DNA of 64,000 nucleotides from Phaeodactylibacter xiamenensis (GCF_000759025.1 NZ_JPOS01000020.1:269838-333837), one strand, 5' to 3'; shown: positions 7,946 through 16,600, counted from the stretch's first letter. The notes: generated by a model from the sequence alone, not told the origin. Numbers and translations: made by a program.

Positions 7946-8725
7946 TCACCTTAATTCGAAGGTGTCCCGGTCATCCAGAAAACGTAGTTTGCGTCGGAAT
8001 TCGTCCTGCTTTTCGGGGTCCAGCGATACGGTAAAAACACTTTCGACATCAGCGGCCTGCAGCAGCGGGTCACCGGCGTAGTCCAGTATGGAAGTGTCGC
8101 CGGCATGTGGGAAGCCATTGCCGTCTTCTCCCACCCGGTTAACACCGATGGTGTAGGCTTGGTTTTCGATAGCTCGTGCGACGAGCAGGCTCTTCCATGC
8201 GTTACGTCTTTTACTAGGCCAGTTGGCTACATAAATCAGCAGGTCATAGCCCATAGTATTGCGGCTCCAAACCGGAAACCGGAGATCATAGCAGATCAGT
8301 GGCATAATGGTCCAGCCTTTAAGCTCGGTCAGCAAGTGGGTTTGCCCGGGCTGATAGACCTTTTCTTCTCCGGCCAGCGTAAACAAATGCCGTTTGTCGT
8401 AGTGAGAAAAGGTGCCATCCGGGCGTACCCAAAGCAAACGGTTGTAATACTGCCCGTTTACTTCGGCAATAATACTGCCTGTGACCACGGCCTGAAGGTG
8501 AGCCGCCTTTTCGGCCATCCATTGATAAGCCCGCCCTTTAGTAGGCTCTGCCAGGCAGGGGGCATTCATGGAAAAACCAGTAGTGAACATTTCCGGGAGG
8601 ATCAGCAGATTCGTCTGCCCGGGCTGAAGCCGCTGCAGCATCCTGTCCAGGTACCCGAAGTTGGCGGAAGGGTCTTCCCATGCCAGCTCGGTCTGTAGTA
8701 GTGAAACGGTTAATTGCTCTTTCAT
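7946..8725 (-). CDS. Carbon-nitrogen hydrolase, omega-amidase (YafV/Nit2) type
   Basis: The nitrilase fold is shown by the catalytic triad: Glu45 (LILPEMFTTGFSM), Lys111 (HYDKRHLF) and Cys145 (LICYDLRFPVWSRN). These motif contexts match the YafV/Nit2 branch, which hydrolyses alpha-ketoglutaramate and alpha-ketosuccinamate or repairs deaminated glutathione. Length (259) is usual. The start at 8725 (MKEQLTVSLL) is preferred over 8740 because it begins directly with the first beta strand. The gene lies downstream of rplY on the same strand but is separated by a strong terminator, so it is probably transcribed separately. Confidence 0.9.
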   Translation of the reverse strand: MKEQLTVSLLQTELAWEDPSANFGYLDRMLQRLQPGQTNLLILPEMFTTGFSMNAPCLAEPTKGRAYQWMAEKAAHLQAVVTGSIIAEVNGQYYNRLLWVRPDGTFSHYDKRHLFTLAGEEKVYQPGQTHLLTELKGWTIMPLICYDLRFPVWSRNTMGYDLLIYVANWPSKRRNAWKSLLVARAIENQAYTIGVNRVGEDGNGFPHAGDTSILDYAGDPLLQAADVESVFTVSLDPEKQDEFRRKLRFLDDRDTFELR

Positions 8726-8739
8726 AGCGCCATAATACA

Positions 8740-8775
8740 AAAAGAGGTGTAAAGCACGATGCTTACACCTCTTTT
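8740..8775 (-). terminator. Rho-independent terminator of rplY
   Basis: A 13-bp inverted repeat (AAAAGAGGTGTAA / TTACACCTCTTTT) with a 10-base loop ends in a U-run on the minus strand, 35 bases past the rplY stop. Confidence 0.85.
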
Positions 8776-8809
8776 GTTATAATGCGTCCGGGTAACCAGA
8801 CGGCAATAA

Positions 8810-9442
8810 TTACTCTTCAGTAGCTTCTTCCGCTTCTTCATCTGCTACAGGTGCAGCTCCTGCTTTAGCAGCAGCAGATGCAGCAGAACGAAGGGCACGT
8901 GGTGTCTCAACACTTGCGATAGGTACACCAGGAGAATTCAGGATTTCGATGGTCTCCAGCTTCTGGTCTACGTCGCGTACACGGATAGACTGGTTCAGCT
9001 CAAGTTTGGAGATATCGACACGCATCTCGGTCACCATGTTTTCCGGCTTGGTCTTGATCTTGAGACGGCGCAGGCGCTGAATCAGCTTACCACCATTTTT
9101 GACACCAGGAGAAGTGCCTTTGAAACGGATCGGTACTTCCACCTTTACCGCACGGCCTTCCTCAAGCTGCAGGAAGTCCAGGTGCTGTATCTCATCGGTC
9201 ACCGGGTGGAACTGAATATCCTTGACGATAGCCTTGAAAGATTTGCCGTCAACAGAAACCTCCGCGATTTTGAAGTCCGGTGTATAAATCAAATCCTTAA
9301 CGTCAATAGGGTTAACGGAGAAGTGGATCAGATCCTCACTTCCGTACGCAACGCATGGAATGTGACCTTCCTTGCGCAGTGCTTTTGTGCTTCGCTTGCC
9401 CATATCGGTGCGCGGCTGTCCTGTAAAAGCTATCGTTTCCAT
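8810..9442 (-). CDS. rplY: 50S ribosomal protein L25 / general stress protein Ctc
   Basis: The two-domain Ctc/TL5 form, 210 residues: the N-terminal L25 domain that binds 5S rRNA (METIAFTGQPRTDMGKRST, then GHIPCVAYG) and the beta-rich C-terminal domain. An Ala/Glu-rich tail (AASAAAKAGAAP...EEAEEATEE) is common in this form. The start at 9442 is chosen because upstream residues to 9499 do not belong to the family. It follows prs on the same strand 160 bases away, a frequent pairing, but has its own candidate promoter. Confidence 0.95.
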   Translation of the reverse strand: METIAFTGQPRTDMGKRSTKALRKEGHIPCVAYGSEDLIHFSVNPIDVKDLIYTPDFKIAEVSVDGKSFKAIVKDIQFHPVTDEIQHLDFLQLEEGRAVKVEVPIRFKGTSPGVKNGGKLIQRLRRLKIKTKPENMVTEMRVDISKLELNQSIRVRDVDQKLETIEILNSPGVPIASVETPRALRSAASAAAKAGAAPVADEEAEEATEE

Positions 9443-9518
9443 GATTTTATAGACTTTGTCTTTTTCTGTATTCCAATGAATCGTGTACTCAATACACATT
9501 TAGCCCTGAAAAGGCACG

Positions 9519-9526
9519 CAAAGATA
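9519..9526 (-). promoter_or_regulatory. Candidate -7 box of rplY (TATCTTTG)
   Basis: Minus-strand TATCTTTG fits TAnnTTTG about 77 bases before the rplY ATG. No TTG is seen at the expected -33 distance. Confidence 0.4.
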
Positions 9527-9601
9527 GGTATTCCCGGCCAAAAAGAAAAAATTGGCTGGCTAAAAAGTTGAGCGAAAAGGTCTTACCGGAATGTAAAGGC
9601 C

Positions 9602-10549
9602 TCAATCTCCCACAAAAAGGGCAGAAATAGAGCGATGTTCGTGGGTATTACGAATAGCCCGGGAGAAAAGCTTGGCCGTGCTGAGGACTTTAATTTTCTC
9701 GGAGTCCTGCTTCAGCGGTATGGTATCGCATACCAGCAGCTCTTCTAAATGGGAGTTTTCGATCTTCTCATAAGCTTGCCCCGAAAGCACAGGGTGAGTA
9801 CACATGGCCCGTACACTCCTTGCGCCTTTTTCTACCAGAATGGCAGCAGCCCGGCAAAGGGTACCTGCGGTATCGACGAGGTCATCCACCAAAATGACAT
9901 CTGCGCCTTCGACATCGCCAATCACGGTCATTTCCGAAACCTCGTTGGCCTGCTTACGGTATTTGTCGCAAATCACAAGAGGGCGGCGGAAGTGCTTGGC
10001 ATAGGTGCGTGCCCGCTTTACGCCACCTACATCAGGAGACGCAAAAATGGTATTGCTGAGGTCTTGTTGTTGAAAATAGGGGATATAAATGGCTTCACTC
10101 TTGAGGTGGTCCACCGGAATATCAAAAAAGCCCTGAATCTGATCCGCGTGGAGGTCCATCGTCATGATACGATTGGCGCCTGCGGTGTGGAGGAGGTTGG
10201 CAATGAGTTTGGCAGAAATAGGCACACGGGGTTTGTCTTTCCGGTCCTGACGTGCATACCCAAAGTAGGGGATGACAGCCGTGATGTAACCGGCAGAAGC
10301 CCGCTTGGCTGCATCAACCATGAGCAACAGCTCCATCAGGTTCTCTGTAGGAGGATAAGTGGACTGTATGAAAAACACATATGCGCCACGTACGGACTCA
10401 TTGATAACGGGCTGCATTTCTCCATCGCTGAAACGGTGGACATTGATATCACCCAGCGGATGCCCGTAGTGGTCGGCAATGCTTTTGGATAAATACGCGG
10501 ATGTCGTACCTGAGAAGAGTTTAACTTCTACCATTGGGCCTTTGATCAT
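9602..10549 (-). CDS. prs: Ribose-phosphate pyrophosphokinase (PRPP synthase)
   Basis: Makes PRPP from ribose 5-phosphate and ATP for nucleotide, His and Trp synthesis. Visible landmarks are FSDGEM, the ATP-contact region YARQDRKDKPRVPISAK, the DLHADQIQGFFDIP metal and ribose loop, and the PRPP-binding loop VDDLVDTAGTL. Length (315) is normal. A second ATG at 10534 (MVEVKLFSGT) is preceded by AAAGG and could be the true start; both are compatible with the family. It sits upstream of rplY. Confidence 0.96.
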   Translation of the reverse strand: MIKGPMVEVKLFSGTTSAYLSKSIADHYGHPLGDINVHRFSDGEMQPVINESVRGAYVFFIQSTYPPTENLMELLLMVDAAKRASAGYITAVIPYFGYARQDRKDKPRVPISAKLIANLLHTAGANRIMTMDLHADQIQGFFDIPVDHLKSEAIYIPYFQQQDLSNTIFASPDVGGVKRARTYAKHFRRPLVICDKYRKQANEVSEMTVIGDVEGADVILVDDLVDTAGTLCRAAAILVEKGARSVRAMCTHPVLSGQAYEKIENSHLEELLVCDTIPLKQDSEKIKVLSTAKLFSRAIRNTHEHRSISALFVGD

Positions 10550-10571
10550 TTGTCGTGGGTTATGCCTTTGG

Positions 10572-10579
10572 CAAAGGTA
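10572..10579 (-). promoter_or_regulatory. Candidate -7 box of prs (TACCTTTG)
   Basis: Minus-strand TACCTTTG fits TAnnTTTG, 22 bases before the ATG at 10549, in the gap between the divergent prs and NfeD-like genes. Confidence 0.45.
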
Positions 10580-10776
10580 AAACTTCTGAGGTAGTATTTC
10601 ATAGATCAGGCAGAGGATTTAAGGCAGAGGCTACACCTGTCCCAGGATAAATGCTTGTGGAAGGCGCTCATGCTATGAGGAGGGCACGGCTTTCGCCGAA
10701 AATCAGGCGGGCTTGGTCGAAGGGAAGTGTACAGTACAGCAGGTCTTGTTAATATTGTATACCGGGTATCGTTTAT

Positions 10777-11409
10777 TTGAAAATGCCCGGCAAAATCTTA
10801 CGGCCTATGCCCGGATTATTTTTCTCCAATTGGTGGGAAGCCCTTTCGGTACTACAGCAGAGCTTATGGCTCGTTGCTGTGGCAGGCACACTACTGCTGA
10901 TCATCCTGATTGCCATGAGCCTGTTGGACCCGGAAACGGAAGCCGAAGCCTCAGCACGTTTGTCCCGGGTTTTCAACCCCCGGACTATTCTTACTTTCCT
11001 TACCTTTTTTGGCTGGGTGGGCTTGCTCATTTCTTACACCAGCCTGGCACAACACTATGTCATCGCAGGTGGTGCTTTGGCGGGGCTGATTGCGGCAGCT
11101 ATGGCTAAGGCTGTCACCCTGATGCTGCTCCGTTTGGCTCCCCGACCTGTAGTTGCTAACCCGCAAGGCCTGGTGCAGTCTACCGGGAGAGTATTGTATA
11201 CCGTGCCTTCCCACCGGAATGGGTTTGGCAAAGTCCATCTAAATGTTAAAGGTGCTCCTTACGAAATTGAGGCGATGACTGCCGGGATGGAACTCCGCAG
11301 GGGCTCCTCCGTTCGGGTGGTGGATGTGATAGAAGAGGGCCGTGTACTGGTAGTGGAGCCACTCGAAGACAAAGGCTATCCGCACGAAGAGCATGGCCTG
11401 GGCCGGTAA
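10777..11409 (+). CDS. Membrane protein with NfeD-like OB-fold C-terminal domain
   Basis: Three hydrophobic segments are visible: about residues 29-47 (LWLVAVAGTLLLIILIAMSL), 70-92 and 95-118. They are followed by a soluble C-terminal stretch (about 128-200) with the pattern GRV..VPSHRNGFGKV..KGAPYEIEAMT...RGSSVRVVDV..GRVLVVEPL, as in NfeD or YqiJ-type OB domains. Such proteins often sit beside flotillin/SPFH proteins, but none is next to this one. Exact function is unknown. It is the only plus-strand gene in the 5.2-16 kb minus-strand block. Confidence 0.75.
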   Translation: MKMPGKILRPMPGLFFSNWWEALSVLQQSLWLVAVAGTLLLIILIAMSLLDPETEAEASARLSRVFNPRTILTFLTFFGWVGLLISYTSLAQHYVIAGGALAGLIAAAMAKAVTLMLLRLAPRPVVANPQGLVQSTGRVLYTVPSHRNGFGKVHLNVKGAPYEIEAMTAGMELRRGSSVRVVDVIEEGRVLVVEPLEDKGYPHEEHGLGR

Positions 11410-11455
11410 CCCGTAGTGCCCTGAGCGAGGCAGCTGCGGAAGTCACGGGTGTTTG

Positions 11456-12040
11456 CTAACTTCTCTGAACTTTCTCCCTGGCCTTTTTGTAAGCCCGTGC
11501 TCCCAAAAAAATCAGACCCACAAAAACGATGATCCCACCGACAAGGTAGAGGTAATTCAGGGTACCTGCCTTACCATAGACGGCGATGTAGGAAATGGAA
11601 ATCAGAAATAAAGTAGGCATTTCGTTCAGTAGCCTGTACTGCCAGGAAGAGAAGGGGCGCTCCCCGGCTTCCATCCGCCGGATAATACGTTTATTCCAGA
11701 GGTGGTAAATGGTCATCAGTACCAGGAGCAGCAGCTTGAGGTGCATCCATCCGGGGGTGCCGGAGGTAAGGTAGTTGGGGACAAGCGGTGAAAACAGGCC
11801 CAGCCCCACCATAATCAGCCCGGCCGTCCAGGTGATCATCATGGCCGGATTGCAAATGATGCGGTAGACCCGCCATTCCATGAGGTTGAATTGTTGTTTG
11901 AGCGTGCTGCGTTCCGGTTCTGCCTTGCCGGATGCTTCCTCATCGTATACAAAAATACGGCCCAGGTAAAACAGCCCGGCAAACCAGGAAACAAACCCCA
12001 CCACATGTAAAGCTTTGAAGAAAAAAAGTGCGTTGGCCAT
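11456..12040 (-). CDS. hemJ: Protoporphyrinogen oxidase HemJ (CopD/UPF0093 family)
   Basis: A small inner-membrane protein with four hydrophobic helices starting MANALFFFKALHVVGFVSWF. His12 and the FAGLFYLGRIFVY stretch are HemJ signatures. HemJ oxidises protoporphyrinogen IX in organisms lacking HemY or HemG. Length 194 is a little above the common ~145-180 owing to a Glu-rich insert (EEASGKAEPERST) after helix 1. It is downstream of clpX on the same strand with a hairpin between. Confidence 0.88.
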   Translation of the reverse strand: MANALFFFKALHVVGFVSWFAGLFYLGRIFVYDEEASGKAEPERSTLKQQFNLMEWRVYRIICNPAMMITWTAGLIMVGLGLFSPLVPNYLTSGTPGWMHLKLLLLVLMTIYHLWNKRIIRRMEAGERPFSSWQYRLLNEMPTLFLISISYIAVYGKAGTLNYLYLVGGIIVFVGLIFLGARAYKKAREKVQRS

Positions 12041-12060
12041 GACCTGCTTTTTGGAATGAA

Positions 12061-12090
12061 GAAGGGCCCTGCTTGCACGCAGCGCCCTTC
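12061..12090. terminator. Hairpin between clpX and hemJ
   Basis: GAAGGGC/GCCCTTC stem with additional CTGC/GCAG pairs. The minus-strand tail is not U-rich, while the plus side runs into ATTAACTTTT. It could be a weak clpX terminator or an mRNA-processing hairpin. Confidence 0.4.
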
Positions 12091-12119
12091 ATTAACTTTT
12101 ATAGTATCGGCTGTTTTTT

Positions 12120-13379
12120 TTAGGCAGCCTTTAGTTGCTTGCTGATTTTAGAGCGGCTGAGCTTTTCCTCTGCGTATGCTTTTGTGATTTCAAACCGGTC
12201 GACATCCTGCCGGGAAGGCAGTTCGAACATCGCATCTGTCATCACAGCCTCGCAGATAGACCGCAGGCCGCGCGCACCAAGATTGAAATCCAGCGCTTTT
12301 TCGGCAATAAACTCAATCGCATCCTCTGAAAACTCCAGCTTGATACCTTCCAGATCAAACAGTTTTTGGTATTGCTTGATGAGGGCATTGCGTGGCTCCA
12401 CCAGAATTTGCTTGAGCGCTTCGATATCCAAAGGCTCCAGATAGGCCAGTACCGGCAAACGCCCCAGTAGTTCAGGGATCAGCCCAAAGGTGCGGAGATC
12501 CTGATGACTAATGTACTGCAGGAGCTTGGTCCGGTCAACCGCATCAGTAGAAGCTTCTTTGTTTTTAAAGCCGATGACGTGGGTATTCACCCGGCGGGCG
12601 ATTACCTTCTCAATACCGTCAAAAGCACCTCCGCAAATGAAGAGGATATTGCTCGTATTGATTTTGACCAGCTTTTGTTCCGGGTGCTTGCGCCCCCCCT
12701 GTGGCGGGACATTGACATCAGTGCCTTCCAGCATCTTCAGCATAGCTTGCTGCACGCCTTCACCGGAGACATCGCGTGTGATAGAAGGGTTGTCGCTTTT
12801 GCGTGCTACCTTATCGATCTCGTCAATGTATACAATGCCCTTTTCAGCGGCTGCCACGTCATAGTCACATACCTGTAGCAGTCGGCTGAGAATGCTTTCC
12901 ACATCTTCCCCAACGTAGCCGGCTTCTGTGAATACGGTAGCATCAACTATGGAGAAGGGTACATTCAGGAACTTCGCAATGGTTTTAGCCAGCAGGGTTT
13001 TGCCTGTGCCGGTTTGACCTACAAAGACGATGTTGGACTTTTCGATCTCAATATCATCATTGCGGTGCTGCCGCAGGCGCTTGTAGTGGTTATAAACCGC
13101 TACGGAAAGAAACTTTTTGGCTTCGTCCTGCCCGATGACATATTCATCGAGATGCCCCTTGATTTCCTGTGGCGTGATTTTATCTGGCAACAGAAAGTCC
13201 TGCTGTGGTGCTTCTTCTTCCTTGCGTTTGCCACCGTAGAGTTCTTCTTCAATGATTTCCCCTGCCTGTTCAACACAAACCTCACAGATGTGCCCGTCAA
13301 TACCGGCAATGAGAATAAGTGCTTCAGACTTGTCCCTTCCGCAGAAGGAACAACGGTAGCTTTGTTTGCTTTTTCGCAT
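12120..13379 (-). CDS. clpX: ATP-dependent Clp protease ATP-binding subunit ClpX
   Basis: The N-terminal zinc-binding domain has Cys10, Cys13, Cys32 and Cys35, then an AAA+ core with Walker A GQTGTGKT at 121-128 and Walker B ([10 protein letters not shown]), plus pore-loop and sensor motifs ([21 protein letters not shown]). It unfolds tagged substrates and feeds them to ClpP. The IGF-type ClpP-binding loop reads VIGFKNK. Length 419 is normal. It is the third gene of tig-clpP-clpX, the conserved order, here with hairpins in both gaps so levels may be set individually. Confidence 0.98.
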   Translation of the reverse strand: MRKSKQSYRCSFCGRDKSEALILIAGIDGHICEVCVEQAGEIIEEELYGGKRKEEEAPQQDFLLPDKITPQEIKGHLDEYVIGQDEAKKFLSVAVYNHYKRLRQHRNDDIEIEKSNIVFVGQTGTGKTLLAKTIAKFLNVPFSIVDATVFTEAGYVGEDVESILSRLLQVCDYDVAAAEKGIVYIDEIDKVARKSDNPSITRDVSGEGVQQAMLKMLEGTDVNVPPQGGRKHPEQKLVKINTSNILFICGGAFDGIEKVIARRVNTHVIGFKNKEASTDAVDRTKLLQYISHQDLRTFGLIPELLGRLPVLAYLEPLDIEALKQILVEPRNALIKQYQKLFDLEGIKLEFSEDAIEFIAEKALDFNLGARGLRSICEAVMTDAMFELPSRQDVDRFEITKAYAEEKLSRSKISKQLKAA

Positions 13380-13430
13380 ACGCTGCTGTTTATAAAACTG
13401 CCGGCCAAAACAGCCTGGCTTGAATCGCTC

Positions 13431-13468
13431 AAAAAGAGACAGGGCGGACTCTGCGGCAGGGTCCGCCC
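13431..13468 (-). terminator. Terminator or attenuator between clpP and clpX
   Basis: Perfect 8-bp stem GGGCGGAC/GTCCGCCC with an 11-base loop; on the minus strand it is followed within a few bases by CTCTTTTTG. It lies about 12 bases past the clpP stop. Confidence 0.6.
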
Positions 13469-13479
13469 GTCAGGGTTGT

Positions 13480-14202
13480 TTATATTTTTTCTTTGCGTGG
13501 GCTGTTACGGTCCAGAACCTCATCGATCAGTCCGTACTCTTTAGCCATTTCTGCAGTCATCCAGTTGTCGCGGTCGCAGTCTTCCTCGATTTTTTCGTAA
13601 GGCTGGCCGGTGTGCTGTGCAAGAATATCATACAATTGCTTTTGCAGGTCCTTGATCAGCTTGTAGGAAATCTCCATATCAGTGACCTGACCCTGCATGC
13701 CACCCAGTGGCTGATGGATCATGACCCGGCTGTGGCGGAGGCAGGTACGCTTACCTGTCTCTCCTGCTGTAAGCAATACAGCGCCCATAGAAGCAGCGAG
13801 GCCCGTACAGATTGTATTCACATCCGGAGCCACATACTGCATGGTATCGTAAATGCCTAGTCCGGCAATTACACTGCCACCCGGGCTGTTGATGAACATC
13901 TGCACGTCGCGCTTGGGGTCATCAGACTCCAAGAAAAGGAGCTGTGCCTGAATAACATTTGCAACGTAGTCGTTTACGGGCACACCCATGAAAATGATAC
14001 GGTCCATCATCAGGCGGGAGAAGACGTCCATTGGGAAAACGTTCTTGATGCGCTCATCGATGATAGCCGTGGTGAAACCCTGTACATTAGGGCCTGCACC
14101 CATACCCATTGGAGTGGTTTGGTCGATGTATTTTTCGAGGTGCATGCTACTCATACCTAGGTGCTTGGTAGCATACTTCATGAATTCGTTCTTTTGGAAC
14201 AT
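13480..14202 (-). CDS. clpP: ATP-dependent Clp protease proteolytic subunit ClpP
   Basis: Serine protease of the Clp barrel. Catalytic Ser138 lies in [11 protein letters not shown], His163 in [10 protein letters not shown] and the Asp in [18 protein letters not shown] (about 210-212). The NSPGG oxyanion motif is at about 105-109. The N-terminus is about 20-30 residues longer than the E. coli mature form and may be trimmed or start at the Met8 codon. Its partner clpX follows. Confidence 0.98.
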   Translation of the reverse strand: MFQKNEFMKYATKHLGMSSMHLEKYIDQTTPMGMGAGPNVQGFTTAIIDERIKNVFPMDVFSRLMMDRIIFMGVPVNDYVANVIQAQLLFLESDDPKRDVQMFINSPGGSVIAGLGIYDTMQYVAPDVNTICTGLAASMGAVLLTAGETGKRTCLRHSRVMIHQPLGGMQGQVTDMEISYKLIKDLQKQLYDILAQHTGQPYEKIEEDCDRDNWMTAEMAKEYGLIDEVLDRNSPRKEKI

Positions 14203-14300
14203 GCGCTTTTTGCTTTAAGGTCTTATCCGGAGCAAAAACTCCGATGCGGTTTGAATATCAACTGTATTAACAACTTTGGTGCCCTGGGGTTGAATAAATA

Positions 14301-14370
14301 AAAAAAAGACTTGGAGCACCACCGTTTAAATATCAGAAAATATTTAATCGGCGCGTAATCCAAGCCTTTT
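14301..14370 (-). terminator. Strong terminator of tig
   Basis: Minus-strand RNA reads AAAAGGCTTGGA, then a nested inner hairpin (TTAAATAT/ATATTTAA), then TCCAAGTCTTTTTTTT. The long cruciform with a U8 tail lies 13 bases past the tig stop. Confidence 0.85.
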
Positions 14371-14382
14371 CTCCGGTCCTGC

Positions 14383-15795
14383 TTACTCTTCTTCCTCCGC
14401 TACAGCGGGGATATTAGAGGCCTGTGCCGCTTTTACGGCACCTTCAAACTCCTCAAGGCTTACCGGCTTTTCTTCAACATTGACTTTCTCGATCAGGACT
14501 TCGAAGGTACGGTCGGTGAGGACTTCCTCGTACAGCTGCTCTACCTGCTTTTGGTCCTGAAGGATGCGCTGCGCGGTGCTATCCACGATCTGCTCCATGC
14601 CCGGCATAGATTGCCCTCCGAAATACTGACGGATGCGGCGGCGGGCGGCCTCTACGATATCGTCATTATTGACCTCTATCTCAAACTGCTCTACCAGCTT
14701 ATTGCGGATCAGCGACCACTGGAGGTTCTTTTCGAAATTGTCGTACTCTTTTTCTATCGTCTCTTCGTCAACATCTTCGTTGTTGGCTTGCATCCACCGC
14801 TTGAGGAACGCTTCCGGGAACTCCATAGGATTTAGCTCCAGCAGTTTCTCCTGAATATCGCGGGACATAAGCGCTTCTGCCTGACCGTTGTAAAAGCCTT
14901 TGATCTGCTCGCGGATTTTCTCACGGGCTTCGGCTTCAGAAGTCACTTCTCCTTCTCCGAAAGTCTGATCGAAGAATTCCTGGTCCATTTCAGCAGGAAC
15001 GATGCGTGTAACCTCAGTGATAGTGGCTTCAAATTCATTATTGAATTCTTTTTCAGCATCCTCCTCCTCGTCCAGGTCGAGGTAATATCTGCGGGCGTAG
15101 TCTTCGTCCCGGCCATTCTCAATATTAAGGATGTCAATCTTAAGCTTATCGCCCTGCTTTTTCTCCTTAAGGGCTTGCTTCAGGTCTTCGTTGGTGTTGT
15201 TGCCGATAAGCAGGCTGAATTCAGAAGTGATGCCATCTGCTTTAAGCGCATCGCCGTCCAGCTCAGCCACTTCCAGTTTCACCATGTCGTTGTCCTGTAT
15301 AGTGTCTTCCACGGCCTTGCGCTCGCCGGCGCGCTTGCGGGCGGCTTGCAGGTCTTCGTCTATCATCTCTTCGCCGGGCTCTACGGCCATCTTTTCGAAA
15401 GTCGTGTGCTCATCGGCACCCTGTACTTCAAAATCCGGTGCGAGGCCGAGGTCAAATTTGAAAACGTAGTCCTGAAGGGTCTTCAGGTCAAAGTCCTGCG
15501 GTTCCTGATCAGCCGAAGGCAGGGGCTGTCCCAATATTTTGATATCGTTATCGGTCAGGTAGTCGTACAGCTCTTTCTGGAGCATTTCATTGATGACATC
15601 TGCCAGTACGCCTTTACCGTACATCTTTTTCAGAACAGATGCAGGCGTCTTCCCTTTCCGGAAGCCTTTCATGTTGGCTTGCTTACGATATTTGCTGAGT
15701 TCTGTTTTGAACTTAGGCTCGTAATCACTTTTCTCGAGGGTCACCGTGAGTACGGCGTTCAGGTTGTCGATATTTTCGTGTTCGACTTTTGGCAT
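14383..15795 (-). CDS. tig: Trigger factor, ribosome-associated chaperone
   Basis: The N-terminal ribosome-binding domain carries the signature FRKGKTPASVLKKMYG (about residues 45-60). The divergent PPIase-like middle domain and the helical C-terminal chaperone arms follow. It binds L23 and holds nascent chains. Length is 470 residues, somewhat longer than the E. coli protein (432), with an acidic stretch (DLDEEEDAEKEFNNEFE) and an acidic end (AVAEEEE), as is frequent in Bacteroidota. The PPIase active-site signature is poorly kept. It heads the conserved tig-clpP-clpX array. Confidence 0.95.
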   Translation of the reverse strand: MPKVEHENIDNLNAVLTVTLEKSDYEPKFKTELSKYRKQANMKGFRKGKTPASVLKKMYGKGVLADVINEMLQKELYDYLTDNDIKILGQPLPSADQEPQDFDLKTLQDYVFKFDLGLAPDFEVQGADEHTTFEKMAVEPGEEMIDEDLQAARKRAGERKAVEDTIQDNDMVKLEVAELDGDALKADGITSEFSLLIGNNTNEDLKQALKEKKQGDKLKIDILNIENGRDEDYARRYYLDLDEEEDAEKEFNNEFEATITEVTRIVPAEMDQEFFDQTFGEGEVTSEAEAREKIREQIKGFYNGQAEALMSRDIQEKLLELNPMEFPEAFLKRWMQANNEDVDEETIEKEYDNFEKNLQWSLIRNKLVEQFEIEVNNDDIVEAARRRIRQYFGGQSMPGMEQIVDSTAQRILQDQKQVEQLYEEVLTDRTFEVLIEKVNVEEKPVSLEEFEGAVKAAQASNIPAVAEEEE

Positions 15796-15903
15796 AACGC
15801 TTGGCGTTTGATGAATTCAATATTAAAGTGCAGGCTCTGAGCTTTGCGAGAACCCGTAACCCGAAGTGAAAGTTGAATGCTTGGTTATCGGGTAAGTATA
15901 ATA

Positions 15904-15937
15904 AAGGCTGCATAACTCTAAGTGCTCATGCAGCCTT
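15904..15937 (-). terminator. Possible terminator downstream of tRNA-Leu
   Basis: Perfect 10-bp stem AAGGCTGCAT/ATGCAGCCTT with a 14-base loop. On the minus strand it is followed by TATTATAC, a weak U tail, consistent with ending tRNA-Leu transcription. Confidence 0.4.
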
Positions 15938-16025
15938 CGCGGTCGGCGCTCTGACCCATGCCCGGGTGGGCATGCATTTTACGCTCGCTGAGTATTTGGG
16001 TGATTGCAGGCTATGCACACTGCAA

Positions 16026-16055
16026 TTTTCTTTTCCTTGTGCGGGTGGAGGGACT
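16026..16055. repeat. 30-bp direct repeat, copy 1 (duplicated tRNA-Leu 3' end)
   Basis: Identical to 16118-16147 over 30 bases. It contains a copy of the last 16 tRNA bases (discriminator A included) plus 14 bases of downstream flank. Copy 1 has no tRNA body attached. Confidence 0.9.
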
Positions 16056-16112
16056 TCCCGGTAATCCTGACCTATGTCTTGTGAGACCGGGATAGACTTC
16101 TCGCCCCTCCAC
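16045..16112. repeat. Nested palindrome between the two repeat copies
   Basis: Outer arms GTGGAGGG (16045-16052) and CCCTCCAC (16105-16112); inner arms CCCGGT (16057-16062) and ACCGGG (16086-16091). It can fold into a long hairpin in either strand. Confidence 0.6.
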
Positions 16113-16117
16113 TTGCC

Positions 16118-16147
16118 TTTTCTTTTCCTTGTGCGGGTGGAGGGACT
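16118..16147. repeat. 30-bp direct repeat, copy 2 (contains the tRNA-Leu 3' end)
   Basis: The copy that belongs to the intact tRNA gene; 92 bases from copy 1, start to start. Confidence 0.9.
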
Positions 16148-16213
16148 CGAACCCCCACGCCGTTAAGCACTAGATCCTAAGTCTAGCGCGTCTACCAATT
16201 TCGCCACACCCGC
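16132..16213 (-). tRNA. tRNA-Leu (anticodon UAG)
   Basis: The minus strand folds as an 82-base class II tRNA. The acceptor stem GCGGGTG pairs with CACCCGC and the discriminator is A. The anticodon arm is CTAGA-CTTAGGA-TCTAG with TAG at the anticodon. A short variable arm (TGCTTAACGGCG) and T-arm GGGGGTTCGAGTCCCTC follow. CCA is not encoded (CAA follows). It reads CUN codons, chiefly CUA. Confidence 0.95.
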
Positions 16214-16290
16214 TCGGAAGATTGACCACTCAACAGGCATGTATGCTACGTTTAGCGACTGCGAGTTGCCACATCTCATTAAATGAGCGG

Positions 16291-16298
16291 CAAAGATA
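16291..16298 (-). promoter_or_regulatory. Candidate -7 box for tRNA-Leu (TATCTTTG)
   Basis: Matches TAnnTTTG on the minus strand, about 78 bases before the mature tRNA 5' end, which would leave a short 5' leader for RNase P. Confidence 0.4.
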
Positions 16299-16392
16299 AG
16301 GTTTTTGTTCGGAAACTGCTACCTAAGGCGTAAAAAATAATATCTAAAGGGGGGAGTCTATAGCTGGGAGTGCAGGCAGGCTGAAAAGTATG

Positions 16393-16422
16393 TTGGAAAC
16401 GAAATTCTTTTTATTAGATTTG
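16393..16422 (+). promoter_or_regulatory. Well-spaced Bacteroidota promoter upstream of spoT
   Basis: TTG (16393-16395), 19-base spacer, then TAGATTTG (16415-16422). Box sequence and spacing both fit the -33/-7 consensus. Transcription would begin near 16429, giving spoT a leader of about 300 bases. Confidence 0.65.
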
Positions 16423-16450
16423 TAAAAAGGCTGCAGAAGCAGTAACTACA

Positions 16451-16600
16451 GTGATTGCTCCTTACCAAAACAACCCTATCCACCTTTTCAGCCTAAAGCA
16501 GCAGCAACGGCATGCTCCAATTGAATCAACTGCAATGATAAAAGACGATTTATTGGCTGGGATGGTGAAACGTTTTCCATTGTATATCGTTGAATATTAA
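16451..16600 (+). CDS. Possible 49-residue small ORF in the spoT leader
   Basis: A GTG-started frame (VIAPYQNNPIHLF...PLYIVEY) begins about 22 bases after the predicted start of transcription and ends 132 bases before spoT. An internal ATG (16535) would give a 21-residue peptide. I recognise no family, and no Shine-Dalgarno is visible. It may be chance; the main support is its position right behind a good promoter. Confidence 0.25.
   Translation: MIAPYQNNPIHLFSLKQQQRHAPIESTAMIKDDLLAGMVKRFPLYIVEY

Larger units (their letters stand above)
15796..16131. other. Non-coding region between tig and tRNA-Leu
   Basis: No convincing gene. It holds a 10-bp hairpin at 15904-15937, a 7-bp hairpin CATGCCC/GGGCATG near 15958-15976, and one copy of a 30-bp direct repeat that duplicates the tRNA-Leu 3' end (16026-16055) with a palindromic spacer. 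A 63-codon open frame here has no family likeness and overlaps the repeat. Confidence 0.6.

Noticed and set aside
12691..12701. Run of seven C in clpX and run of seven G in nhaC (48921-48927) as further phase-variable tracts
   Set aside because: Both are inside conserved domains of housekeeping-type genes with an intact frame; a length of seven is common at this GC level.
15175..15840. 221-codon plus-strand frame opposite tig
   Set aside because: Shadow of the trigger factor gene; low-complexity hydrophobic translation without family likeness.
15935..15990. Possible remnant of a second tRNA (D-arm-like GGTCAGAGCGCCGAC on the minus strand)
   Set aside because: No acceptor or T-arm can be paired around it; the likeness is limited to about 15 bases.
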